DNA from: Sphagnum compactum
Taxonomy: Eukaryota; Bryophyta; Sphagnopsida; Sphagnales
Assembly: GCA_965153455.1 (NCBI GenBank)
Contig: OZ234494.1
Location: 14,136,001-14,200,000 of the forward strand
Direction of reading: 5' to 3'
Length of the DNA: 64,000 nucleotides
Under the pieces are notes generated by a model, which ran no database searches, was not told the DNA's origin, and saw only the letters and a program-made list of their open reading frames with translations. Below are positions 23,870 through 36,500 of the stretch, one piece after another (position 1 is the first letter of the stretch; each line of letters starts with the position of its first letter). The translations under genes and the position numbers were made by a program.

Positions 23870-26405
23870 CAGAATTGTTCAAGTTGACAGATTACATGTT
23901 GATTAACAGCTTAGATGTTGGCATCAAGATTGGACATTCCAGAATAATCCACACCAGCTGGGTGGTAGTACTGGAATGGGCTAGGCTTCTTTGCCAATGC
24001 CCATGTACAATTTAGAGTTGCAAGGGCTGGTGGTGGTGATTCCTTGTGTGCAGGGCACACATTCAAAACCTACATTTTGTCTTTTCTCCTAATGGACGAG
24101 AGCTGTGTGCTTCTTTCATTTCATGTCAAAGCTCAGGATACAAGTTGCTGTACAAGGAATAACAATGTTGTCACTTATTGCTTTGAACCATTGAGAGATT
24201 ATGTGTAGGGTAACTCTTGAGGATCAAGGCAGGGTATTATCAGAATAAGGGCCATGTGCGGCAATGGTCAAGCATGGACCTGTTTCTGGTAATGCCTTTG
24301 TGCAAGCGCAGGCCACAAAGAAAATCCTTAAAATTAAATCAAACCTGCAAGAAGAGAAGGAACATTACCAAAAATTAAAAGCGTCAGAATACTCAAAATG
24401 TAAGAACCCACTCCAAAGAAAATACTCAAAATATAAGAACCCACCCACTCCAAAGAAAACAACAGCCTGGTCTTGTGAAGGAAAAGTTACGTTGTCTAAT
24501 GTAGCCTTCACTAACAGTAGACAAATTCTTCTGGTCTTTACTCTCCTTGTAAGTACTGGTTTCACAACATCAATCTCCTTCCTTCCAAACTCTTCCAAAG
24601 TAGATAAACATCCCATAAAGGCGCCGTGTATCACTCACTAATTTGGAGCACTGAGAATGTAGCTTACACATCTCTAGAAACATTTTGGTAGGTCTTCTGT
24701 GATGGGTACCTAGTGAATTTGGAAAGAAAAACCTAGTACATGTGACAAAAGAATTCACAAGTTTACATTTTTGTGAGGTACTGGGAATGCTTTGCATGAT
24801 AGTTTAAACTTGTAGATATTATTGCATTCTTTGAGCAAAATTGAAGGTTGGAGAAATTGGGCATCATCAAAATTCATATTCCACATGAGATTTTTGTCAC
24901 TTAAGCGCTCCAAGCTTGAAAACCCACCTAGATTTTTAAAATGTGAAAATACGCCTTGTAAGATTCCAAGACAAATTTTAATTGGTGTTTGCTTCCCAAG
25001 TTAGGGCATAAAGTCTACAGAGTGAAATTGGGGAGACCAACAATATTAGTATGAGCTTAAATGCAATCAATCTCCTTATGTATGTGTTAGACTAATGAGT
25101 CGTATGTTAGAGCAAATTTACCTTAACAAAATTATAAAGAGATATCTAGATTTCTTACTTGCTAATAACATATATCCCAAATCTAATTGATTGGATGTTA
25201 GTTTCAATAGCAGCGATTCTAGATATTCAACAAAAGAAAGTGATTTGTTAACGGGAGGGTAGCATAAGCCCTTTACTCTGACTTACCAAATGGTTACAAA
25301 GTTATAAAAAGGCTTCTACACCGTTCTTGAGATTTAGAAATCTAGAAAGTGGTAAAATTATGTTATACATGCTACATTTTAATCTTTCACTTGCAATATT
25401 ACCTCACAAAGCATTTCTGCAAGAAATTTCACAAATTCATTTATTTTATTAGAAATTAAAAATGTCTAAAAGCTGCAAATGCCTTAAAAAAGTCTATGCT
25501 CTGAGCCCCCCAAGGAAAGAACCATTTTAAAATGACAATCTTTTAATTGATCAATTCCCACTTTGTTGTAAAGAACTGCCAATTTATTTCTTGTTTTTTT
25601 AAAAGATTGGCAGGCACAGTTCCTTCCACAATTCATAAAGGCCCAAGTGTGAAACTTTGACAATTTCTAATTGTGCCTGGTCATTTTCAGCAGGCACTAT
25701 TCACAAAGTTAGGGTGCATTCCATATACACTAAGAAATTTCTCTGAGTGCTTTATGGTGCTCAAATGCATATTACAAATCCCAACCATCAAATGCACTCA
25801 TTTGAGGATTCCCTTGTAACACATGCTTGAGTGAGCAATATGGCATGCTGTATATGCTGTTCTGCTTTGTTTGCTCTAGAACCTTTTTCAAGCCCCAGAA
25901 CCAGACTTTTGACTTTTTCACAAATAAATCCACAGAATAACATTGCACTTTGGAAATTAAAATTGAACAAAACTTGCATTTGGACATTATCCCACTTGTT
26001 CTCAAAATCCAACACTTGGTTCTGGTATTTAACCACAGTTATCAAACAATCAAATACCTGGTTCAGATATGTAACTGCAGTTACCAATTTTTTTGGGAGA
26101 AGCCAAGGAACCGCCCAGGTTCTTTCATGAAACCTGATGGTTTTTTAGGAGTTTCAAATACCCGGAATGAGCAGTTCTTTGACTCTGATTTGTTTTCTTT
26201 TCCAAATATGTAGAACCAATGGTTATTTAAAAAATTCAAAGAACCATCCCCACACGAGTTATTTCATTGTCAAGAGAGTTTGGAAATTGCTAGCAACAAC
26301 CAATAATGGGCTTTAGGAACTGCAGAGAGACAGAAAATGAGAAGATGCTACTGGCCAGAGTGAATCATCACTCTCCATCACACATCATCCATTTTTGGAA
26401 CTCTC
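23870..26405. other. No supported gene; small local duplications
   Basis: The 125-aa frame at 24264-24641 includes a local duplication of about 34 bp (AAGAACCCACTCCAAAGAAA-type words, about 24400-24460) and resembles no family. At 26008-26085 a TGGTTCTGGTATTTAAC / TGGTTCAGATATGTAAC duplication occurs. TTTCTGGTAATGCC at about 24285 recurs near 59088, so a dispersed repeat may lie here. Confidence 0.35.
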
Positions 26406-26411
26406 TTATGA

Positions 26412-27972
26412 CTCAATTGTGGATGAACACCAACTGAGTTGACACCAGTGGCACCTTGGTAACATATCCTGCAAAAAAAAAAGTTCCTGTAGGTAGGTAA
26501 GTAGGAAAATAGATGGGTATTGACTAAGTGGGTGGATGTAGATGGGTACTAGATAGGTAGGTAAGATCTAGAGTGTTGTTAATAGGTAGTAAACACAGAA
26601 ACTCAGCCCACAACCATGGTTAGGTAGGGAACTGGAACCCAATGGAAAAGTGTTCACTGTCCACCCACCATTCATCCCTCACAGTTCGCTGGTGGATGCT
26701 GGTTCACTCTGGCCCACTTCCATATCTCCAGTGTTTATCCCCAGCTGTATGATTTCTCCCAATCCTTTTACAGACTTTGGAAGCGCCCAGACTGTTGGTG
26801 AAATTAAGTATGAAATCAGTAGCTTTAGCCAGAGCGAACCAGCACCCACCAGTGAAGCATGCAGGATGGATGATAGTATGTAGACAGGAAACACTTTTTC
26901 ATTGTATTTCTGTCCAACTGCTAACCATGGTGGTCAACATGGTTAGCTATGTACTAATCATCGGCTGGTTTTTTTTTTAATAACTGCTGGGTAGGTTATT
27001 TGTTTGAATTGTTTTTGGGATTACATAGGTTAACAATATCAATATAACAAAAAAATTGGGTACTAATTATTGATTATGCATAGAGGTAGGGTATCAAATA
27101 ACCAGTCAATAACCACCAGTTGTACACCAGTTATAGTGTTTTAAAAATAAAATAAAATAATGATGTTAATTTTCTTTTATAAATTGTGTATTAGTATTTA
27201 AAGATTGATAACCTACCTAGATGATTATCGAGTCATCCGGATAGGTTATTAGATTTTGGAATTTTCAATTCCAGGCAATTATTTTAAAAATCAAGAACCG
27301 AGTGGTAGGTTATTAATAACCGAGTTGGATAACTGGGTTGATAACTGAGTCAAAATTCAATAACTGGCCAACACTGGTACTAACCATCCACATGTGCCTC
27401 TCAGTGCTGGGCAGGTACATTGATGAAACCCTAATCTATAGAATGATTCGGGTCCTAGTATCAAAGACCCAACTTGCCTCATATGTATAGGGACATGAGG
27501 CAATAACTACTTAGTACCAATACTGCCTGGTATGAAAAAGATTAACAGATACACTACCAATACTTACTTAGTGTGATTTATTTTTTAAATACTTGATACT
27601 AGCTTCATACAAGGGCCATACAAATCTCAATATTAGGTATATATCTGCCTTGTACCAGCCAATAATTAGCCTTAGAACTGAATACCAGTACCAGGCTGGT
27701 ATGAAAATTTGAAAAAAAATTCATTCTAGTGCTAACTAGTATGTTCAAAAGTAGATACCCACCTAACATTGGTGTCTACAACTATTAAACATTAAATGGC
27801 TCACCTATTTACCTACCTACATGGTAACCATTTACATTCTTTACCTACTTACTTACCATATTTATCCATTTACATAGGTAGTTACCTTAGTAGTGTGAGG
27901 TGGAAGTAGGAAGGTTTATGGGATCGGTGATCACAATGAAACCTTGGCAACTTGGTTTTATCCACAATTGAG
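26412..27972. mobile_element. TIR element C with an inner fold-back
   Basis: The ends CTCAATTGTGGAT (26412-26424) and ATCCACAATTGAG (27960-27972) are perfect 13-bp inverted repeats. Weaker inverted similarity continues inward (CACCTTGG.. against CCAAGG..) and reaches GTAGGTAGGTAAG-type DNA on the left and CTTACCTAC-type DNA on the right. No transposase frame is present. A shorter inverted repeat lies inside at about 26611-26950. Confidence 0.6.
26611..26950. repeat. Inner inverted repeat (fold-back), arms over 100 bp
   Basis: The left arm (ACAACCATGGTTAG.. AAGTGTTCACTGTC.. CTGGTGGATGCTGGTTCACT) is mirrored by the right arm ending ..ACCATGGTGGTCAACATGG. On the minus strand the right arm carries CTGGTGGGTGCTGGTTCGCT in the matching place. 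Both strands therefore read similar peptides (LVDAGSLW / LVGAGSLW), which is an effect of the symmetry and not a gene. Confidence 0.7.
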
Positions 27973-27974
27973 GC

Positions 27975-28140
27975 ATCGAAACTAAGAAACTCTAAACAAG
28001 AGCAATGAATCAAATGTGACACTGAGCTCGACACTACCATTTTTGACAAGTGCCCAACTCAAAAGTGTTTTTTTTTATTTTTCAATTGTACTTAAATTAT
28101 AATAAATGTGAGAACTATTACTACTTCCACAAATTTTCAG
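27975..28140. other. Short unassigned stretch
   Basis: No gene or repeat recognised between element C and the SINE-like head. Confidence 0.4.
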
Positions 28141-28144
28141 TAAA

Positions 28145-28215
28145 AGCATATTGTGCAATAGTTAAGAACCACTGTATCAAGTAATAAACTTCAAGTTCAA
28201 ATCACGTTCTCAACA
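28145..28215 (+). mobile_element. Possible tRNA-like SINE head
   Basis: TTGTGCAATAGTTAAGAACC (28151) resembles a Pol III A box and AAGTTCAAATC (28194) a B box, about 40 bases apart as in tRNA-derived SINEs. The 3' end was not located. Confidence 0.3.
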
Positions 28216-28254
28216 TCCATCTTCTTCCTCAAATGGTTTTCCCAAATGAACTCT

Positions 28255-28475
28255 TCCTTGGATGTTCACTCAAGAAAAAACACTCAAAGAAGAAGGTGGC
28301 TCTCAGGATGATTTCTCTTTGCAACTTGGCCCCACTTCCCTAGGGATTCGGGAAGTTGCCTAGGGAAAGACTTTTCCTTAAATGTTCATCTAGGAAAACC
28401 ATATAGTGAAGAAGGTCACTCTTGAGATGTTTTCTCCATGCAACTTTGCTCTACTTCCCTAGTGAAGTTGCCTAT
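28255..28475. repeat. Direct duplication of about 115 bp
   Basis: GATGTTCACTCAAGAAAAAA..GAAGAAGGTGGCTCTCAGGATG..CCCACTTCCCTAGGG..GAAGTTGCCTA is followed at once by AATGTTCATCTAGGAAAACC..GAAGAAGGTCACTCTTGAGATG..CTACTTCCCTAGTGAAGTTGCCTA. The copies differ by substitutions and small indels. Confidence 0.7.
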
Positions 28476-28974
28476 GAAAAAAAAAATGGTGAAGTTTCGA
28501 ATGGAAGGAAAAATGGTCACCAGCTTATCAAGGAAAAAAGAAATGGGATTACAGTTTCCTCAAGAAGTTTGGCTATCTAGGCAAGTTGAAAGGCCTTAAA
28601 ACTTTAGAAGTTGGATGAACACAATGGATGAATGTGTCATCTTTTTTTTCATTTTTTCCCTAGCTTTTCATCCATTATATGAAGTGTCATTCATTAATTT
28701 AATTTGAATAAAATTTTCTTTTTTTTTGCAACTTTTTTCTTTAATATTTCATCCATGGTGAAACTTTAATTTTCAACTTTTCATTAATTGTGAAAGTTCC
28801 CTCCTCATCATTTCCTCCACATGCGATTTTTCATCCATTATGCAACCTTTTGTGATAATTTTTCATTTTTTAAAACCTTACAAGATGTTTAAAAATTTCC
28901 TATAATTAAATTGTCAATGAAAATTTCAAAATAAAAAATGAAATCCAGTTTCCTTGAAGAAGAGATTTGTGAGG

Positions 28975-29430
28975 AACAAATGTTACCCAACCATTCTATG
29001 GTTTGGGCCATTCCCAAAGACAACACAACCATTTCTTAAGATAATTCTACTTAACAACACACTTATCTCAAGGAAAAACCATTCCTGGAAGGCAACACAA
29101 CCATTACTTGAGGCAATACAACATATTTGACCTTGGAAAGGTCATTCCTTAAGGCAAAACAACCATTTTCGCAAGGAACATAGCCTTCGGGGCAAAGGCT
29201 ATTCCCTAAGGCAACACCACAACTAATTTTTTCAACACATTTGCATTAAGGAAAGGCCATTTGTCAAGGCAACACATCCATTTCCAACACATTCATCTTT
29301 GAGAAAGGCCTTTCCTCAAAGCAACAAAACCATTTCTTGGAGTATTTCAATGCATTTGCCCTAGCCCAACAAGGCCATTCTCTACAAAGACAATCATTTC
29401 TTTGAGGAACGCAACTTTAAACATTTCCCC
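28975..29430. repeat. Degenerate tandem repeat, about 60-65 bp unit
   Basis: About seven copies of a unit with the words AGGCCATTCC(T/C)(T/C)AAGG, CAACACAACCATTTCTTGAGG and AACACATTTGCCTT, each altered by substitutions and indels. No long frame persists through the array. Confidence 0.6.
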
Positions 29431-30376
29431 AACAATTGGAACAAAGTTGTGAGGAAAATAACCATTTCCCATGAATGATTGTCCTTTTTTTCTCCTTGAT
29501 GAAAGTCATCCAAGAGGAACATGAAAATGGTAAAAAGGTTTGAATAAGTGTGAATTAGTTATTGGGTTTTAGAAAAATTGTAAGGTTTGGGTCTATAGTT
29601 TTAAAAAAAATTGAAAACCTTTTAGTTTTGAAGCTAGTAGGGAATATTTTCAAAAGTTAAAAATCATCAATTCTAAGGCTAAATCCAAGTTTTGAGATTA
29701 CCAATACCTTGGGTCAATGATTTTAGGTTTTATGACACGTGTTGGTTCTAGGTTCAAGGTGAGACCAATTTTTGACAATTATTGGGACAATTTTAAAGCT
29801 AGGTTCAAGGCTTATTTCCAATTTTAGAATAAGTGGGAGAAACACCAAAAAGTAAGTGAAAAAAACATGTTTCCAAACTACCTTACCCTAAGGTTAGTTT
29901 CATCATTAAATAATCCTCAAAATAGTGAAATGAAATTTTGTGAAAATATGAAGTTGACATGTTGAAAATCATCATAATTATCATAAGTTACACTCTGAAT
30001 AATTTCACTACTTATATCACAATATTATAATAGATGATGGAAAAATATATAATTTCAAAATTTTTAAATGAATTCAGTTTTTGGAAAAAAAATATTTTTT
30101 CATTTTGTCAATGTGAAAACAAACCCTAGGTTACGGTATTACATTGCAACATTTTCTTGTGTCAAGGATTTCCCCTCTAATGGCACTACATGTGTAAAGA
30201 TCTTACAATAATGACCATGAACCACTTCTTCTTCTATGGCAACCTTTGCATCACAAATTGCAAGTTTCCAAAATATAACTTACATGGGAACATAATTCCT
30301 ACTTTCTTTCTTTCATGGGATTGTCGCATGTTAATTCCACACAAGAAACATGTTTTATTTCCATTCAATTGTGTTT
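29431..30376. other. AT-rich intergenic DNA, no gene seen
   Basis: No supported frame, RNA gene or repeat boundary is seen up to the GC-rich insert. Confidence 0.5.
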
Positions 30377-30581
30377 AAACAAGGAGTAAACCCTAGCACA
30401 ACCGACCCCGAGGACAGACCATCTACCAGATCAATCAGCGCCTTTCCGTCGCGCTCCAGCGAGGCGTTGGGGAGCAGCTGATTGCCTGCGAGTGCGCCAG
30501 CTGAACGCTGGCTTCGCAGCTGACACCAGCGATGGTTAGTCAACCTACATCTAAGATCGGGGCGCCAAACAAGGAGTAAAC
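30377..30581. other. GC-rich 175-bp insert flanked by perfect 15-bp direct repeats
   Basis: AAACAAGGAGTAAAC occurs at 30377-30391 and 30567-30581. Between them lie 175 bases of far higher GC content than the AT-rich neighbourhood. The insert has no poly-A tail, no inverted ends, and no match I know to tRNA, 5S, 7SL or U-snRNA. A minus-strand frame (30543-30355) crosses it, with residues such as LLPNASLERDGKALIDLVDG, and stays open across the junctions. The direct repeats look like a target-site duplication; the origin is unknown. Confidence 0.75.
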
Positions 30582-33500
30582 ATAAAAATGTAGAATCACC
30601 ACACTCATGTTTTGGAATGTTTCTTACATTTCATGATTGATGGTGTAGGACCCTAGCTTTTATTTAAAAAATCTTCGAAACTCACTAGGTCTAGTTATAA
30701 GGTAGGTCAAGTTCATGTAAACCCACTAGGTCAAGTTCTTAGATGCTAATGTAACCAACCTTGCTTTGAACACAAGATTTCCAAGTTAGTGATCAACTTC
30801 TTCTTCCCCTTTCCAATTCTTTTTATTTTTTTGATTTTTTTTTGTTGGTTTGTGAAAAAGAAACAATTACAAATAAGAAGAAAGGTACCTCTTTGTGTGT
30901 GTATTCACATTAAGGTGTAGCACCTAGGACTAAATTTAGTAGTTCTTTAGGAAATGTGATTAATCCTTATTTGAAACTTTAAATAAAATACATAGAATGA
31001 AAAATCAATTAATTTTCTTTTATTCATTTAATCAATCACATAATATATGAAATTGAAAGGGCATATAATTTATTAAGTTATCTCTTGAACCCCCATGATG
31101 GCTAAATCTTCTTGTTATTGATCGCTCATTTGACAACATCACAAAATTGAAAAAAAAAAACTATTTGGAATTTGGTATCAATTGATGTTAGAAACTGTTA
31201 GCCACAAATGTGGCACACATTTATTTCATATCATTTAAGATTCACATTGGTCCAATAAGTGTAAGTCTCAAATTTAGTGCAAATTTTAAGTGGCATGAAA
31301 TTGACAAATTGCATTAGAGGCATCAAGTGTTGAGCATCAACATTAATAACAAATGCTTATCCAAAATCATGTTTAATATTTTTGATGCAATGAAAACAAA
31401 ACTACACCCACATTTGATGTGGAACCCAAGTTTATTTTTCCAACATGAATACAATAATAAACAATAATACATGGTTACTTATATATAAAATATGCATATG
31501 TTGACAACTCTTTGATTTCACATATTAGTTTGGATTAATGTTGTTCAAGGTTCTAAACATTTAGATGGGGTTCATCCACAATACATCATCATAAATTTGC
31601 CTCCTCCATGTATTTGTGTTTTTGCAACATTTTAACAATGTGTTCAAGCTTAAGTGCTAACAAAGTGTTGATACAATCATTAATATGATGTTGTGATGAC
31701 ATTGTAACACATTGTGATGATTGATCACTGTATTCCATTGCCACTAATATAATTTAAAATTTAAATAAATAATATAATTTATTTGAATGTAAATAGAATT
31801 CTTATAATTCAATATGAGAATGTGTCCAAAATATATTTGGAATACTTTCAATTTTGATAATTTTTAATATTTCATAACATACCAAAACATATCCTTTTAT
31901 TCTAAGTGTTTCATGTAATAATATACAACTTAAAGTGGTTCCCCCCTTTGTTTTTGAAATAAATGTATTTGTAGTTTAGTTATGTGATGAGGTGAATAGT
32001 GACATGCAACAATTTTTTAAATAGTAAAATAATGAATGGTATGTGAAACAAGATAATTAAACTTTTAGTCATCACCTTAAGGGTTATTACTAATGTGGTC
32101 CAATTCTTGATTTTAAAAGGAACCTTTAATCTTGGTTTTGATTTTTGATTTTTGATTTTTTTAATGGAACCTTGAGTTTGATTTTAAAATATGGGTTTAT
32201 GAGGTAGGTAGGTAGGACCTAATGAAATATTTTCCTCATATTGCCTTAGATACAACCTATGTGATCCCAACATCACATCAATTTTGCTTTACTATATGAC
32301 TTACAACAATAACAACATCATATCAATATGGTGAATTTTTTTGGGGGCAAATTTTCACCATTTTGTAAAAATTATTTTTAAAAAAGAATATTTTGTTAAA
32401 AAATTATGCATTTTTTGGAAATTCTTTTTGGCAAAAATGGAAATTTTTAATTAAAACTTGCCAAAAATCAAATCACCAAAAATCACCACTGCTACCTATA
32501 ATATGATAGGGCGAGCTTGAAATTTTTTACTTTCACGTTTTGAATATTGCCAAATTTGGCTCTATATACTTATGAACAATTGTTACCTAAACAACATCAT
32601 AAAATTTAAAAAATATACCAATAACTTGTTTTCCCATTTACCTTTCTCATTTTTTAGGTATGAGCTTTAGGTTTTGCACTAAGGTGGACGAATGGAAATC
32701 TTGTCTTTTGTGTCTAATGAAATCAAAATAAAAAATTTATACCTTTGATGTGTTTTACATGATAGAAAACACTTAAACACCATCATAACACTGATATTAA
32801 TTGTAGGTTTGAATCTTACTTGCCTATAATCTATTAATTAAATTAGCCTAAATATTGTACAAAAACTGCCTAACATAATTTTATTTTTTTTGTTTACTAT
32901 GGGGTCATGGTTTGCTTGAGTGTTTCAAAAATGATAAAGGTATTGCAATCTTCTAGTATTTAAAATACCACAACATTTTAAGACATTTCCACCAACCAAC
33001 TTCCCACCTATACATACAAATTGCATAATTTCTATGTGTCAAGATCTTAAAACATTCAAACCACATGACTTGTGACAATTTTCTACTTACTTTGCAGTCA
33101 AATCTATAGAAAATTTTGGTATTTGGTGAAAAAAAGTCATATTTTTTGAGTATTTTAAAAGTTTGGGACCCATTTGTAAACCATATGACTACAACTTTAA
33201 GAGGACTAATTTTAAATATAAAAATAGATAGGGCACTAAAATAAATCATGTTAAATACACTAAGAGGTGACTTTCATCCATTCACACAAAAATCAAAATG
33301 ATTTGTTATGTGGACAACAAAATGTTGATTTTCAGCACACTCCTAACATTCTAAGGGTTCATCAACATATGTACTTGGGCTAATAAAGTATTCAAAAGAT
33401 GCATATCATATATACACATCGACTTACTATAGTTTTTTTTCTTATACAAATGGATATACTATAATAATTTTACATGCGTAAAAGGTATTTGCTTTGGGTG

Positions 33501-36500
33501 CATCCACAATAAAATGAGCCACACTTAACTCCTTTGTTCCTTTCAAAAGGGCATGGACTTGAAATTGGAAATTGAGATGGCATGCAACCATTGCACAAAA
33601 TTTATGGTTTAATCACATATTTGACTTTTATAATATATTCTTATAATAAATTTAATTTTTTTGAATTTTACAACTTATCTTTATATTTATCCAAGTGTAA
33701 TTGGAAAGAAAATTGCAGATTTTGAATGTTACAATTTATTTATATATCAATTCCAATGATGATCCAAAACCATGTAAAGTCTATTAATTATTCAATCTAA
33801 ATATATATGAATTTTTTCAAACAAATCTAGATTAATTTTGATCATTTTGATGTGACTTACTTGGGACTTCAAGTTTGGTTACAAATGTTTAATTAGTCCT
33901 TTTTCACCCTCAAATGTTGATATAATTGACTCATATTTTTATATGTCATTCTTGAATATATATTACATACATCATACTATGTAAATTACTTTAAAAACAT
34001 TTAATCATAAGTGAAGTTAAAAATTGACAAATGTGTTATTTAAAAGAGGTTACACTTGCAATGGTTCATTATATTGCAGACTTACCCTTTACATGACAAG
34101 TATTTTGGTGTCTATACAATACCACAAAAATACCATTTATATTCATGTCCATGGAAATATTTTCACATTTTTGTGATGTGTTTATTCGATATTACAAGAT
34201 TGTAGTTTTACATTTTTATTATCACACATTTAACATTGCCTTAGGTGGTATTTTATACCAAAAACTACCCAAAGAATTGCGAAGGATGGTATTTTTGAGA
34301 CATTCAAGCAAACCAACACTTTATAAAATAAACTAATTTGTTATTTTTAGAAAAATTTGCCAAATTTTTTAATCACAAAATTGAAAAGAAAAATCTGGTG
34401 TTGCATGTTGAACCTACTTAATATAACCCTTATGAACTATCCATAGGTTGCCAACTAAATTTGTCAAAGGTCATTTGAACTTTTTCATTAAAATGTGATT
34501 TTTTCACCTTAAAACAACATATCTTTCTATTTTATCATTCTTTAAGTTGTGAACTATTAACTAATATCATTTTTTGGGATTTTTTTCCTTTTCTATTTGG
34601 ACAATCAAGCCCCTAAAATGCATGATTTATAATTGTATCAAGTTAAATGTGCATGTAACCCCAAAATAGGTTACAAGGAATAAGGGTTGTAAGTAAAAAA
34701 TAATAATAATGATCATGGGGCCCAAGGGTAAAGGAAATGTACATGTACGTATGAAATTAATTATTCAACTTGTAGGCCCTACCTTGACGATCTTTGACTA
34801 GGTGCATAAACTTGCATTCATATGAATAATTTAGTTAACTATTTTGGGTTAGAGATAGTTGGAAATGAATCATATGAACTTGGCTAATTCTAAAGATGAC
34901 AATTATCAATAATTGAATGACTTATTCATTGGAAGATGAATATGTGGCATAATATAAGTGGCTTGTTGTGAATGAATGGGAATGTTTAGTAGACATGAAT
35001 GAATGAGGACAATAATCCATCAATTTTTCCCCAAGAGTCTATAAGGGTCATGAGTCGAGACTTGGGGAGGTATTTTTCTTATCATAGTTTCAAGTTGCTA
35101 CTGTGTATCATGTATTGGATAAACCTTTTGTGTTACAAATTTACGCCATGATAAACTTATATGTTCTTTTGAAAATGTTCCCAAGAGAAGATGTACTATA
35201 TGTGTTTTGATGAACCATCCCCATTGAATGAAATCTTTAGGTGTGTGTGATGAACTCCCCAATGGGTGTAGCCCACATAAGGATCAAGTTTTAGGCACAT
35301 GGGTGATCCTATCCCAAAAATGTGTAAGGTTCTTCTATTGCATTTTGCTAAGGTCTTTTTATTGACGGGTGGTTGTTGTGTGAGACTTTGTTTTATCTAC
35401 CTATGTGTTAGTAAGGATTCTATTAAAAATTAACCCTCATAAGCTTGGACCCTTTCTAGACTACATGCACATTACTAGTCCACAATTCTTAAATCAACCA
35501 AGTGAAAAACATAATGTATTCACAAATCAACACTTCATATTTGATACCTCCTAATATTGTTTTAAAAATATTCATATCAATGTTGGAAGAAAAAAACTTG
35601 CATTGATCAACATATATGTATACTAGTACATGAAGTTTCACAAAATATGCATGGTTTTTTACTATGAAACTTTCATTTCATTTTTTATGAAAGAATGACT
35701 CAAACTCATCCAAAACATCACCAAGTTTCTAGAATATGTTATATTAAATAGCCAACAATATGGAAAGATACTTGAACTTTTTCACTTAAATGTATCATTT
35801 AACCAAATTTGGCTAAATCTTCTTATGAATGATAGACATTTCAACTAAATCAAAAAATTGAAAAGGAAAATAAAAGTGCCATGCACCAAAAACAATGTGC
35901 ATGATTTTTCACAATAACTAAACATTGGTGGGTTCAAAAAAGATTGCTACCCATACCGATCAATGTGCAAAGCTTGTTGTTTGGTGTGTGTGTGTGTAGG
36001 TACATAGGTACAATGAAACATATGGTAAGTCTCTATACATGGCTCACCCAAAGCATATGTTCGTCCGATTTGCAATGTAATTTTACTACCAAGATGCCTC
36101 TACAAACCACCATAGTTGCAAGGGCAAATAGTAAATTTCACTTGTAACCCAATCATTGCAATTTGTGGGCCATAGACAAATTGTCATGAACACAAATTCA
36201 CACCACTTGGTTGTTAAGTTGAGGTTCAAAAAACACACAAATAAGCTACCATAGTACCTTTTCAAGTTCAATAGAAAATACATTTTTTTTTAAATGCCAA
36301 AATTTTAGAAAATTAAGGTACCTTTTCATTAATTTTTTCAAAAATTATGGTTTGTTAATGCAAAAATTTTGTAGGATTCTTAAGCTATTTAAAAAAAATC
36401 TCCTTTGTTGCACTTTTGTAGTAGGCTTTTAAGTATTCCATTAACGTTCTAATGCAAACTTGTTACAATTTCAATATGTCCATATGGGATATTAATGACA

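Noticed and set aside
24264-24641. 125-aa plus frame as a gene
   Set aside because: A local duplication produces part of the frame and a minus frame of similar length overlaps it; no recognisable domain.
26650-26894. Facing frames on both strands with similar peptides as a gene pair
   Set aside because: They are produced by the inverted-repeat arms of the fold-back.
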